From: Henningerozyma blattae CBS 6284
Lineage: Eukaryota > Ascomycota > Saccharomycetes > Saccharomycetales > Saccharomycetaceae
DNA length: 64,000 nt
Direction of reading: 5' to 3'
NCBI RefSeq assembly: GCF_000315915.1
Contig: NC_020189.1
Location: 186,001-250,000, forward strand
The position numbers and the translations under genes were made by a program. Positions 41,717-52,017 of the stretch are shown here, piece by piece. Every line of letters begins with the position of its first letter. The first letter of the stretch is position 1. The notes under the pieces were generated by a model, which was not told where the DNA came from, made no database searches, and worked only from the letters and a program-made list of their open reading frames with translations.

Positions 41717-42012
41717 ATGGTACAGTATCATTATCCATTAAATGCATGATATATAATAAGTAATTGAATTGTATAGTAATAACATTTTAATACGCCAATT
41801 ATTTAATACGAAAAGCCTATTCTTCTTACAAATTACCTATTTGGGAATAGTTGAACCCATTCCTGTTTTCATACTCCGAGCGTACTTTTTTTTTTTTGTA
41901 AGAGGATCATTCAAACTAAATAATTAAAAAGTAGGTAAAAGAGAATGGTTATCCCTTTTTATAAGTGAAGATCAGCGCTAAGATAGAAAGGTAATTAATC
42001 AAGAAAACAAGA

Positions 42013-42807
42013 ATGAGTAAAATAGTTGTATTTGGTGGTAACGGACTTTTAGGTAAACGTATTTGTCAAGAAAGTGTTAACCGTGGTTTAAAAGTTTATT
42101 CTATTACTCGGAGCGGCAAAACACCAACATTCAATAGTCCTGCAAAGCCTAATGAATGGGTAGATAAAGTCAATTGGTTAAAAGGTGATTTGTTTGACCC
42201 TCATTCTTACAAATCTGTTCTAATGGGTGCAGACCACGTAGTGCATAGCGTGGGAATTCTATTTGAAGGTGCTGGTTACAAGAAATTGGCAAATGCCCCT
42301 ATCACTTCCCTCCCGGGAGTCATATGGGATGAGGTCTGTAAAGGTCCTGAACAACCTAATCCGTTTGAGACTGAACCATTAACGTATCACAACGTTAACA
42401 CTCGTGCAGCTACTCTATTATGCGACACAGTTAGCGAGGTTGCCAAGCATACCAAATCAACGATATCGTTCTCTTATATCTCAGCACATAACGGTTCTCC
42501 ATTGATACCACAGGGATACATTGACTCCAAGAGAGCTGCTGAACATCATATATTACATCACTCCGATCCTGAATATGTCCGTCCTTTGATTCTCAGACCA
42601 GGGTTTATGTATGACCAAGAAGAGGGCTTGCTTGACAACCCTCGTTATGCTATCTCGAATGTGGTAGGGCTGGGCAACTGCTTTGGTATGATTCCAGCGC
42701 CACTCACTACTCAGCAGGTAGCCGCCCAGCTGGTATCTCGACTAGGCGACCCTCAAGCCTGCGGCGTTGTCTCTGCCGATGAGTTGGCCAAGCCTGTTCT
42801 GGTTTAA
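42013..42807 (+). CDS. COQ11: Coenzyme Q biosynthesis protein Coq11
   Basis: Mitochondrial atypical short-chain dehydrogenase associated with the CoQ synthome. The N-terminal Rossmann motif is VVFGGNGLLGKRI, followed by NWLKGDLFDP and ADHVVHSVGILFEGAGYKKL. The family segments YISAHNGSP and YIDSKRAAEHHIL hold the SDR-like Tyr/Lys pair. At 264 residues it is slightly shorter than S. cerevisiae (277). The last third of the gene is more GC-rich than its start. Confidence 0.92.
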   Translation: MSKIVVFGGNGLLGKRICQESVNRGLKVYSITRSGKTPTFNSPAKPNEWVDKVNWLKGDLFDPHSYKSVLMGADHVVHSVGILFEGAGYKKLANAPITSLPGVIWDEVCKGPEQPNPFETEPLTYHNVNTRAATLLCDTVSEVAKHTKSTISFSYISAHNGSPLIPQGYIDSKRAAEHHILHHSDPEYVRPLILRPGFMYDQEEGLLDNPRYAISNVVGLGNCFGMIPAPLTTQQVAAQLVSRLGDPQACGVVSADELAKPVLV

Positions 42808-43185
42808 ACGCACATCCTTACATGTGAAATTTGCATTATTTTGTTCTATATTTTTAATTCCTGCTACTACCGTACACCAGCATTGCGTCGTTTTTTTTCC
42901 ACGTTTTTTTTCGTCTTCGCACCATTTCGATTTTTCACATTTTTATCACCAAATACGGTGCGGAAATTTGAATATTCTAAGGACTAGAGAGAGAAACTGG
43001 CCTTGGAAATTTTGCAACTTGCTAATTCAATGCCTCTCTTAATATTATCAATCTTATTGAGAGGAGAGGCAGTAGAACAGAAATATTTCTGAATTGCTTT
43101 AAGAAAGTTATATATAAATTGTACTTACAATTTAGTTTTAAGTTTATATTATTATTTGAAATAAGCATATAAAACAAACGCAAAA
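42808..43185. other. Intergenic region, COQ11-RPS30
   Basis: About 380 bp with the COQ11 3' end and RPS30 promoter. No clear Rap1 site was found. SER1, which lies in this part of the S. cerevisiae sister region, is absent. Confidence 0.5.
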
Positions 43186-43583
43186 ATGGTATGTTAATGC
43201 CCTCTAATTGGTGATTATTTCAAGGAAGGATCATTACTTTTTACCTGTCAATTTGTTTTACCATATAAAACTAATTTACTTTGGATGATCCTGCGCTGAA
43301 ATGTATTGAAAAATTGATTATGTTGAATGATTTTACTAACAATTGTGTAATATAATCTTGATTATTCAAGATTTTAACATGTACTTTTTAATAGGCTAAA
43401 GTTCACGGTTCTCTAGCTCGTGCTGGTAAAGTTAAGTCTCAAACTCCAAAGGTTGAAAAAACTGAAAAGCCAAAAAACCCAAAGGGTAGAGCTTACAAGA
43501 GAATGTTGTACAACAGAAGATTCGTTAATGTCACCTTGACTAACGGTAAGAGAAAGATGAACCCATCTCCAAACCAAGGTTAA
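43186..43583 (+). CDS. RPS30: 40S ribosomal protein eS30, spliced
   Basis: A 63-residue ribosomal protein encoded by two exons. The first exon is just the ATG (43186-43188). The second (43395-43583) starts [18 protein letters not shown] and ends NPSPNQG. A 206-nt intron separates them. The same exon layout occurs in S. cerevisiae RPS30A/B. It precedes the YLR287C gene on the same strand, as YLR287C-A does. The frame is too short for most ORF scans. Confidence 0.97.
43189..43394 (+). other. Spliceosomal intron of RPS30
   Basis: GTATGT at 43189-43194, TACTAAC at 43334-43340 and AATAG ending at 43394. It falls directly after the start codon, which is typical of yeast ribosomal protein genes. 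Confidence 0.96.
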
Positions 43584-43880
43584 GTCTCTTAATTTATAAA
43601 TTTTAACTATACTTAATATTTATATTTTATCTATATTTCATTTATATAATTTTGATCATTTCCTTAAAACAACATTTAAAAAACCTACAATACAATTATT
43701 TGCTAATGGCTGATCTCAAAGAAGAAAAAAGTATCTTTTTCTGTATTGACTTTGTTAAGAAGTATATATCATTTTGACCTCATCGGTTATTTATATAAGC
43801 ATCTTGAAAATTTTATAAAATACTGTAAACATGGATGAAATTCAACAAAATAAGAGCCAGTAATATTTAGAGCAAGAAAC

Positions 43881-44993
43881 ATGTCAGAAGTTGAACAAGA
43901 TTTCTCAAAGGAAAATATCTTAGAATTAACTACAAATTTGAAAGTTGAATTTGTAAAGAAATACACTACAAATGAATCATTACTAGCAATAAATAGTAAA
44001 ACAAAATTACAAAATTCAGATGAAAACCTTGAGTTAGCCAAACTTACCAAGCTAATCAGATCAATCGCTACCAAAATAGGTATATTATTAAATCCAGGTA
44101 AATTTGTGGAAAAGAATTATACCATTTTCTATAAGGAATTACAAAACTTTTCAAACCATATATTTTTCTTATTATCACTTTTACCATTATTTTATAAAAA
44201 CCCATCTGTTTATCCATCATATTTTTTAAATGATTTAAACAAATTAATTATTAATTTAATGGAGAATATTTCAAAATTATGTATTGAAATTGAATTATTA
44301 TCAGATGACTCGATTGATAACGAAGCAAAAGAAGAACGTAATGAAGAGAGATTAATTCCAATCGGTTTAATTTGGAATTCTTGTGATTCTTTATTAGAAT
44401 TATCTGAAATTGGCCCCACTGGTGTTCTATCAAAATTAATAACGAAAAACTCTACATTACTTAATGACGTATTGGAAGAAATTGATGACTGGTTAGTGGA
44501 ACCTTCATTAGGTAATGAAGATTTCCTTGTAGATGAATATTCCTCTGATGAAGAAGATAAAGATGATAGCAAGTTAAACCCTATTGATGATTCTAATGAT
44601 AATGAAGAAATCCTAAAAGTTGTGGTCCCATTTGTTAAAGATTGGCAGAAAAATATTAAATTGATTAAATTATTGTTCTCATCATTTATCAAGTCAATTA
44701 AGGAAAATAATACAAAGTCATCCAAATTTAAATCATCGAGTAATCAAGGTGAAATATTGGATTCTTTGAATGCTTTGCATGATAATATTAGTGAATCGGT
44801 AGACATCTTAGTTTCGGATATATTATCATCTGATACTTTTATTGACGTCCAAACAGATTTCAATGAGGAAATTGAAAAACTAAATGAATACTTAAAGAAA
44901 ATGGTCAAGGCAATTAAGAATTTAAATTCTAATGATGAAAAAAGAAATAAATGGCTTAATGTTTGGGAAATCAAGTACTTTGAAAAAAACTAA
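43881..44993 (+). CDS. YLR287C: Conserved protein of unknown function (YLR287C family)
   Basis: A 370-residue, mostly helical, acidic protein matching S. cerevisiae YLR287C (355 aa) by position next to RPS30 and by overall length and character. Features are an N-terminal helical stretch (about 1-140, LTKLIRSIATKIGILLNPGK), an acidic linker (about 210-240, EYSSDEEDKDDSK) and a C-terminal helical part. It has no signal peptide or membrane segment. The family has been likened to GCIP/cyclin-D-interacting proteins, which I cannot confirm from sequence. Confidence 0.85.
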   Translation: MSEVEQDFSKENILELTTNLKVEFVKKYTTNESLLAINSKTKLQNSDENLELAKLTKLIRSIATKIGILLNPGKFVEKNYTIFYKELQNFSNHIFFLLSLLPLFYKNPSVYPSYFLNDLNKLIINLMENISKLCIEIELLSDDSIDNEAKEERNEERLIPIGLIWNSCDSLLELSEIGPTGVLSKLITKNSTLLNDVLEEIDDWLVEPSLGNEDFLVDEYSSDEEDKDDSKLNPIDDSNDNEEILKVVVPFVKDWQKNIKLIKLLFSSFIKSIKENNTKSSKFKSSSNQGEILDSLNALHDNISESVDILVSDILSSDTFIDVQTDFNEEIEKLNEYLKKMVKAIKNLNSNDEKRNKWLNVWEIKYFEKN

Positions 44994-45227
44994 TAGATCC
45001 TCGTTTTTAATTGAGTTTGTAAATTAAAATTTATTGTTTTATAGTTACAGAAATATACATACATATCTACCTATAAATATATAATAAATACGCAAAAAGA
45101 GTTAACACGCAGAAATAAAGATAGAATGCACATTGCGACTTGCTCTTATTTGAATGAATTTTACTCTGTTATACAACTTTATCATAGTACTACCAATCAT
45201 CTCCGTTATCATAATCATCGTCATTTC

Positions 45228-47483
45228 CTACCTTATTTTTCTTTTATTCAATGCAGCAGCCAATGCATCAGCTAATGAGCCGCCGGGAGCACTACCTGGT
45301 GGTGCCATACCACCTCCAGTAGTGTGAGAACTTGCTGGTGATGGCTCACCCTTAGCTTCACGTAGTAATGCAGATGGCTTATCCAATTGACTCTTGTCAA
45401 CTTTACGTAAATTGCCTATACCTGAACTTCTGATTGATGCTAATAATGCATCTCTACCGGTATCCCCCGAGCTAGGTGGTAATGATGGCGCAGAATCACC
45501 ACTAGACATAGAAGGAGGTGGTGGAGGAGGCGGAGGTGGGCCTCCACCATTGGATTGTGGCTGTTGTAAGAACGCCGGAGGCGGAGGTGGGGGCACAGAT
45601 CCATTGTTATTCATTTGCAGATCATTTGGTCTTGACGCCATTGGAGGAGCTGGGGGAGGAGGATTAGATCCGTAACCATTCGTGTGTTGATCGTTATTCC
45701 TAGATGGCATTGGTGGTGCTGGTTGTTGTCTCTGATCATAATTTCTGGATGGCATTGGTGGTGGCCCATTCGATTCGGGACGTTGACCAAACGAAGTAGG
45801 AGGAGGGGGAGGTATCGAGGAATTGTTATCTGCATAATAATTATTAGAAGGTCTTTGACCAAAAGTAGTCGGAGGAGGAGTAGGCGTCGAATTACGTTCC
45901 TCACGTTGAGGAGGTGGCAGTGGCTGATATGAATTATGCTGTGGTGGTGGTATTTCTTGGTATGAGTTTTGATTAAGTCTTGAACTTCTAGGTGGAGGTG
46001 GTGGGGCTGGACCCCTTCTCTGAGGACCTTGTGAGCCCTGTCTATTTGAATTATTACCATAACCACCCATTTGATCTTGTTGTGAAGATGAAGTATGCCT
46101 CTTTGGAGGTGGGGGTGGAGCAGGCCCTCTTCTCGGAGCAGGAGGTGGTGGTCCATTATTTCTAGCGGGAGGTGGAGGTCCATTGTTTCTAGCAGGTGGT
46201 AGTGGTGCATTGTTATTTCTTGAAGGAGGAGGAGGGCCATTGTTATTTCTAGCTGGTAATGATGGAGTTGGCCTATTATAACTGTTATTGTTATAATTAT
46301 CATTACGATTATCGTGGCTGTTTCGGTTGTTATAGTCGTTATGGTTATCGTAATCATTACGGTTATCATAATTGTTCCGATTATCATAGCTATTGCGGTT
46401 ATTGTAACTATTGCGGTTATCATTATTATTATTATTATTATTATTATTAGTATATCCAGGTTGAGAAGGTGGCTTTGGAGTAGGGCGATGGCCAGCAGGC
46501 AGTGGGGGTGCAATAGCTTGAGCACCAGCTGGAATTGGGAAGGGTAATGCGTTCTTATTATTACCTTGTTGTCCAGGGGTCGGTGGTAACGAGCTACGAA
46601 GAGGTGTAGTAGGTGTAGTGGAGGCAGTTGATGATTCCCGTGCTACAGTTGGATGTACTACAGGTGGGCGGTCTTGGATTGGTGGTAGTGCATGAGATGT
46701 TGGTGTTACTGCCGGAGACCCTTGAGATGTTGGAGGTGCTGGAGGTGCTGGTGGTGCTCCACTGTTGTTATTCATGAATTTAGGATCCAAAGGTGGGAGT
46801 TGGCGTAAAGGTTTTGATGACGGGCTATTACTTTTACTAGTCTCCTCTTCATCACTAGAGGTAACTTCTGAAGAATTATTGGCAAATCCACCAGGAACAT
46901 TGGATAGAGCTCCCGGTGGGGGTGGGGGAGGGGCTTTGTTTTTTGTTATTGGAGCTGTTGGACCAGCACTATAGTCATATCGCCTTCTTTGATTATCGAT
47001 CATAGACTCCCCACGAGGGCCTTGTACAACTTTATTTGCATTTTCAGCCTTTAATTTATTTGTTAAAGCGATTGCATTTTTATTGCTAATAGTCTTTTTC
47101 GAGCCATATTTCTCTCTTTTTTGAACTCTTTTTAAGAAGTGTGAGGCTTCGCTTATGTCTTCAAATAAAAGACCCGCATAACATTCTTCAAGTTCAAAAG
47201 TATGGAAAAAAGTTCTATCCTGATTATATTCAAAATTCACATATAATTCTTGATCCCACACAACTCCTCCATTGCTATGAATGTCTACCAGTTTCAAAAA
47301 ATATGTATTACCAACTAAATCATCTACCAGTGCTACTGCACCGGAGAGTCCAGTATAAGTCCATTCATTTGGATTTGGGTATGCAATATACAGTCTTGCG
47401 ACAGCAACATCGATGATTTTATTCGATGATTTAGGTAATGACCTTTTGATGACTTCCTTGTCGTTTGTATTTAGTAAACCCAT
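45228..47483 (-). CDS. LAS17: Las17 (yeast WASP), Arp2/3 activator; C-terminus possibly frameshifted
   Basis: Nucleates branched actin at endocytic patches. The start at 47483 (MGLLNTNDKEVIKRSLPKSS) follows S. cerevisiae; six upstream codons from 47501 are not conserved. The WH1 domain, which binds Vrp1/WIP, covers about 1-135. A proline-rich SH3-binding region with a 45-residue Asn/Tyr/Arg/Asp repeat covers about 190-650. A WH2-like segment (GRDALLASIRSSGIGNLRKV) and ADALAAALNKRK follow. The expected acidic Arp2/3-binding tail is missing from this frame, but DDDYDNGDDW is encoded in the next frame (45190-45235) just after an A5 run. The ORF gives 751 residues (S. cerevisiae 633). Confidence 0.93.
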   Translation of the reverse strand: MGLLNTNDKEVIKRSLPKSSNKIIDVAVARLYIAYPNPNEWTYTGLSGAVALVDDLVGNTYFLKLVDIHSNGGVVWDQELYVNFEYNQDRTFFHTFELEECYAGLLFEDISEASHFLKRVQKREKYGSKKTISNKNAIALTNKLKAENANKVVQGPRGESMIDNQRRRYDYSAGPTAPITKNKAPPPPPPGALSNVPGGFANNSSEVTSSDEEETSKSNSPSSKPLRQLPPLDPKFMNNNSGAPPAPPAPPTSQGSPAVTPTSHALPPIQDRPPVVHPTVARESSTASTTPTTPLRSSLPPTPGQQGNNKNALPFPIPAGAQAIAPPLPAGHRPTPKPPSQPGYTNNNNNNNNNDNRNSYNNRNSYDNRNNYDNRNDYDNHNDYNNRNSHDNRNDNYNNNSYNRPTPSLPARNNNGPPPPSRNNNAPLPPARNNGPPPPARNNGPPPPAPRRGPAPPPPPKRHTSSSQQDQMGGYGNNSNRQGSQGPQRRGPAPPPPPRSSRLNQNSYQEIPPPQHNSYQPLPPPQREERNSTPTPPPTTFGQRPSNNYYADNNSSIPPPPPTSFGQRPESNGPPPMPSRNYDQRQQPAPPMPSRNNDQHTNGYGSNPPPPAPPMASRPNDLQMNNNGSVPPPPPPAFLQQPQSNGGGPPPPPPPPPSMSSGDSAPSLPPSSGDTGRDALLASIRSSGIGNLRKVDKSQLDKPSALLREAKGEPSPASSHTTGGGMAPPGSAPGGSLADALAAALNKRKIR
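46275..46445. repeat. Asn/Arg/Tyr/Asp codon repeat within LAS17
   Basis: Degenerate 15-18 bp units encode NRNSYDN, NRNNYDN and NRNDYDN, followed by an ATT/AAT run. The repeat lies in the proline-rich region between WH1 and the SH3-binding motifs. Confidence 0.8.
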
Positions 47484-48085
47484 ATATAATAATAATAGCA
47501 ATAATTAATTATGTGTTTTATTTAAGGTTTATCAAAGTTGAGTGTATTACGCACAGGCTTGGTTTGTGTTCAGTGATGGTGTCTAAAAATCTTATCTGTT
47601 GAGAAGGATATCGGAAATCTTCTCGTTTTCACTTCAATAACACTTTACAATTGATACCTATTTTTAGCAAACTTTCTTACTCTTGTCCATAAAAACTAAT
47701 TATTACTAAATGTATTCAGTTATTTAGTATTATAATTCAGCTTAAATTATTATTCAATGAATTATTGTTGGTAAATGGTTCTAGATTTGATTTAACCACA
47801 TGCAATTCATATTCGCAATTGAAATTCTGTTTTTTCCGTTTCCTTTTTCTAATTTCACCCCTTTCAATCAATCCGAGCCGAGCAAGTTAATATAACTGGG
47901 TTGACAAGGTCAAGATTGAAGACCAACTTTTAAAAAATTAATATATGTTGTGGGAGTTTAGATCCTAGAGACTGTATTATTCAGAAATATCTATAACGAC
48001 AGGATAAATAGGTAATGTATATAATAGCGGTATTAGCAGGCACATCTTGAAGTAAATATATCCTGAGTTATACCAAGAGCCTATT

Positions 48086-48440
48086 TTGTGAGGTTCGGAC
48101 AATGGCTAATTGTGTGGTTTCAGCGAGAGCAATTTGAGGTTTACGCAGAGGCAGCCTGTGGAATTTGCACAGAGGAACTTCCTATAATTTGCACAGAGGA
48201 ACTTCCTATAATTTGCACAGAGGAACTTCCTATAATTTGCACAGAGGAACTTCCTATAATTTGCACAGAGGAAACTTGTGAAATTACACAGGGGTGGTTT
48301 GTAAAAATTGAGAAAGAGCAGTATGTGAGGTTTAGATATAGTCAACCTGTGAGGTTTAAACAAGGCCGGCCTGTGAGGTTTGGACAAGAAGGGCATATGA
48401 GGTTTTGAAAAGTGGCATATGAGGCTTAAACAAACACTAA
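48086..48440 (+). repeat. 24-bp minisatellite, about 15 units
   Basis: Five near-identical units (core AATTTGCACAGAGGAACTTC, 48160-48280) sit inside a wider array of diverged 22-24 bp units of the form GAGGTTTRRACAAGGNNGGC followed by CTGT. Because 24 is a multiple of three, both strands stay open (plus 48088-48408, minus 48106-48396). The conceptual plus-strand peptide repeats EELPIICT. No start codon or family suggests a real protein. Confidence 0.85.
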
Positions 48441-49114
48441 ATTTATTGATATAGAGCTGCTATAAACTAGCAAAGAACTGAAGAACAAAAATTATATAAA
48501 GGTCTTATACTTCATGTAACTTAAAGCAAAATCATTGTAATTTTTAAAAAAGTTAAATCAAAGCATCAACTTAATTGAGCTAGAAGAAAAATTGCATCTA
48601 AATATACAGGCCTTGGTTTGTAAGGTGGAAATTTTGTAGCAACATTTAAGAAGAAATTGGTTATTGTGCAAGTTAGTAGCATGCTTTAATTTGTAACGTT
48701 TTACTCAAAGGTCATATCCTAAGAGTTCTACTACAAGCGTTCTCGAACAAGAAGCTCGGTTATGACCGTATATTGGCCTAACTACCGAGGATTGTATTCT
48801 GGCTAATATTTACTGAGCTAAACCAAAGTTGGTGTTTCATATAGTATCTGGCACATTATAAGGCACAGATCTCTGTTAGCTATTTTTCTTACACTGTAGA
48901 TATCTTTCTACAGGTCACGTTATGTGTACACTGGCAATATAACCTCGGAAGCCCAAATGTCTAAAATTTCTGAGCTTAGTATGTTTATCGCTTATCTTTT
49001 TCCTCATGTCTTGGCTTATTACTTTATTTTTTACCAAGAATTTCATTTGTTGACGTTTCCTAATTTGGTGCGTTCTCGCTGCGCTAATTTTTAGACATTC
49101 GGAAAAATGCCGAA

Positions 49115-49222
49115 GCCAGCCATGTTTTCAAATGCCAGCAAAAAATCTCGATGACAGTAACTAAGCCAAACTCCTGGGTTACTGATATTTATAGTTTATC
49201 TTATTCCGGGGTATGGACCAGC
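49115..49222 (+). promoter_or_regulatory. Ace2/Swi5-type sites upstream of CTS1
   Basis: CCAGC cores occur in GCCAGC (49115-49120 and 49134-49139) and ACCAGC (49217-49222), 700-810 bp upstream of the start. Chitinase in S. cerevisiae is a daughter-cell gene switched on by Ace2 through such sites, so clustering here is meaningful. Confidence 0.6.
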
Positions 49223-49924
49223 ATTTGCTTGGTAAGTGTATTCTTGGAACAGGAGTTCATTTGAGCCAAAATTTATGAAGATTGTTCATGTTAACTGGTT
49301 CATTGAACACTTACATGTAATTATTTTTTTTTACATCAAATTCTATTATGGTATTCTATAGAAAAAAACTATTTTCAGATTCAAAAATAATAATAAACCA
49401 GGGTGAAAATCCTGTGAATCTGTTGTGTTTGTTTTAAAATAGATGATATTTACGTAGCTCATTTGTATAGTAGTAGTTTTATTGTTTGTTTGTTTTTTTT
49501 CACGTTGCTTGCTTTCCAGATAAAGCAAGAAAACAGATCAATTGATCAGGATTTCAACCTGAAACAATTAAAAATTTAAAGATATAAAAATGAGCGCTTT
49601 ATAGAAATATTTATTTTTTTTGTTTCAACCTCATTCTTTTAAATAAATTTTTTGAAAAAGAGCAAAAAATTAACTAAGACATATCAACTTCAATAATAAT
49701 CAACTGATTTCAATAAGCAAACCTACATTGAGTTATTATACTTAATTATACGTTCCTTCATTTTTCTTTTAAAAAAAAAACTTACACTCACTTCCACTCT
49801 TTTCAATTAAACATAGTATTATACTATCCTTCCATTCACTTTAATTTACTTTAAAATTTAACCAACTAATACATATATTATTCACTCTTTTAATTAATAT
49901 TGATTATTATTTCATCCAATAAAA

Positions 49925-51526
49925 ATGTACTCAACTATTTCCTCATTCGCTCTTTTATTTACATTTTTAATCTCGTTAGTTTTTGCTTTCGATGCTGATT
50001 CTAATAAAAATGTTGCTGTTTACTGGGGTCAGAACTCCGCCGGTGATCAAGAATCCCTAGCAACTTACTGTTTATCTAATGATGCTGATATATTCCTTTT
50101 ATCTTTTATTTATGAATTCCCTTCCCTTGGTTTAAATTTCGCAAATGCTTGTACAAATACTTTTTCTGATGGTTTGTTGCATTGTCCTGAAATTGCACAA
50201 GATATTAAGACATGTCAATCCCTAGGTAAGAAAGTTTTATTATCCATGGGTGGTGCTTCTGGTGCATATGGGTTTTCTGGTGATGCGCAAGCAGAAGAAT
50301 TTGCTACCACTTTGTGGAATACTTTTGGTGAAGGTAATGATTCCTCTGTTGAACGTCCATTTGATGATGCTATTGTTGATGGGTTCGATTTTGATATTGA
50401 AAATAACAATGGTATTGGTTACGCAGCTTTAGTTTCTAAATTAAGAACATTATTTGAAGAAGGTTCTAAACGTTACTACATTTCTGCTGCTCCACAATGT
50501 CCATATCCTGATGTCTCTGTTGGTGATTTGTTAGCCAATTCTGATGTTGATTTTGCTTTCATTCAATTCTACAACAATTATTGTAATGTTGATAAACAAT
50601 TTAACTGGGATACTTGGGCTGATTTTGCTGCTAATATTTCACCAAACCCAAATATTAAATTGTACTTAGGTTTACCAGGTTCAGCAACTGCAGCTGGTTC
50701 CGGTTACGTTTCTGATATGTCTAGTTTAGCTTCTGTTGTTGAAAGTATTTCCACCTCCTCAAATTTTGGTGGTATTAGTTTATGGGATGCTTCTCAAGCT
50801 TTTAGTAATAAAATTGATGGTATTTCTTACGTGGAAGAAATGAAAAATATCTTAAATGATAATGCAAATTCTGGATCATTAGTTTCTTCTACTGTTTCAT
50901 CTGCTGCTCCTTCTACTTCAACTGAAGTTCAATCTACTGCTACTACTTCTTCTCCAGCGGAATCTATTGTAATAACTTCTTCTCCAATTGAATCCAGCAC
51001 TGCCACTTCTTCTACCACTATATCCTCTGCTACAACTTCTGCTCCAGTTTTAGTTGAAACTACTACAGTTACTCCAATGACTACAACCACTTCCACTGTT
51101 ACTGCTAATCCATCAACTTCTGCTTCTCAAACGAACACTCCACATCAAACAACTACTTTAGATGGCTCTTCTCAAGTGACATCAGCCCCAGTTATTACTA
51201 CTCAAGCTTCTAATACTGCTGTTCCAACCGAACGTACCACTACTACCATAGTCCCATCTCCAAGTGCTACACAACCAGGTTCTGTTGCCCATATTATTGC
51301 TCAAGAAATGAATGCTAGATATGCTGCAGGCCAATTTGATGGTAAAGAATTACCATGTATTGATGGTTCAATTGCATGTTCTTCTGATGGTAGCTTTGCC
51401 ATTTGTAATTACGGTGAATGGGTAATAATGGAATGTGCCGCTGGCACTACATGTTATGCATTTGATCAAGACGATACTGTCACAACAGGTTGTAACTTTA
51501 TCAGTTTAAGAGATAACTTCTTTTAA
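49925..51526 (+). CDS. CTS1: Endochitinase, cell separation (GH18)
   Basis: Secreted chitinase that digests the septum so that mother and daughter separate. The 533 residues (S. cerevisiae 562) comprise a signal peptide (1-21), a GH18 catalytic domain (about 25-310), a Ser/Thr-rich, O-mannosylated-type linker (about 320-445) and a C-terminal chitin-binding domain (CBM19-like, about 475-525, six Cys). The catalytic motif DGFDFDIE is at 152-159 with Glu159 as acid/base, and SMGGASGAYGF is the preceding strand motif. Ace2-type sites upstream fit early-G1 daughter expression. Confidence 0.96.
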   Translation: MYSTISSFALLFTFLISLVFAFDADSNKNVAVYWGQNSAGDQESLATYCLSNDADIFLLSFIYEFPSLGLNFANACTNTFSDGLLHCPEIAQDIKTCQSLGKKVLLSMGGASGAYGFSGDAQAEEFATTLWNTFGEGNDSSVERPFDDAIVDGFDFDIENNNGIGYAALVSKLRTLFEEGSKRYYISAAPQCPYPDVSVGDLLANSDVDFAFIQFYNNYCNVDKQFNWDTWADFAANISPNPNIKLYLGLPGSATAAGSGYVSDMSSLASVVESISTSSNFGGISLWDASQAFSNKIDGISYVEEMKNILNDNANSGSLVSSTVSSAAPSTSTEVQSTATTSSPAESIVITSSPIESSTATSSTTISSATTSAPVLVETTTVTPMTTTTSTVTANPSTSASQTNTPHQTTTLDGSSQVTSAPVITTQASNTAVPTERTTTTIVPSPSATQPGSVAHIIAQEMNARYAAGQFDGKELPCIDGSIACSSDGSFAICNYGEWVIMECAAGTTCYAFDQDDTVTTGCNFISLRDNFF

Positions 51527-51816
51527 GCACTACTCGTAATTGCATACTTATAAACAACTTTGAAAAATATTGCATATTTTCGTCCATTCATTAATACTTT
51601 TTACCATATCTCATTGGCTGTAACAATATAAACATTTCATTAAGTTAATCTTTTTTTTTTACTCTAACTACTATTCTTAATCTTTAATTCAATTTAAAAG
51701 CTATCACTCATTAGCTATCATTATCATTATTAGTTTCATATCATCTCTTTTTTATTTTCTAACATTAAACTAATATACTTCATTGTATACTAATTTAAAT
51801 TCATTTATTGCTTTAT

Positions 51817-51847
<31 letters not shown>

Positions 51848-52017
51848 TATATATTATTTTTATAATCTATAAAAATATATTGATGACTTTTATCCAATTT
51901 AAAGAAATTTTTATAATTAAATTACCGAGTTTAAACGTTTAGTTGTTATATTACATAATTAATATACAAAAAAAAATATTTTTATAAATTAAATATAGAT
52001 GAAAAAATTGTGAATAA
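51527..52017. other. Intergenic region, CTS1-EFM7
   Basis: About 490 bp between convergent genes, AT-rich, with an ATT/AT microsatellite at about 51818-51855. No gene is seen. Confidence 0.6.

Larger units (their letters stand above)
47484..49924. other. Long intergenic region, LAS17-CTS1
   Basis: About 2.4 kb between divergent genes. It contains the 24-bp minisatellite (48086-48440) and the Ace2-type sites near 49115-49222. A candidate B-box-like stretch near 48740 does not form a tRNA. No protein gene is recognised. Confidence 0.6.

Noticed and set aside
45394..46547. Glycine-rich and other ORFs over LAS17, including a 304-codon minus-strand frame
   Set aside because: They are alternative-frame shadows of the proline-rich and Asn-rich repeats; the Las17 frame is the conserved one.
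48720..48800. TCTCGAAC-containing stretch resembling a tRNA B box
   Set aside because: No A box, acceptor stem or anticodon arm could be folded around it.
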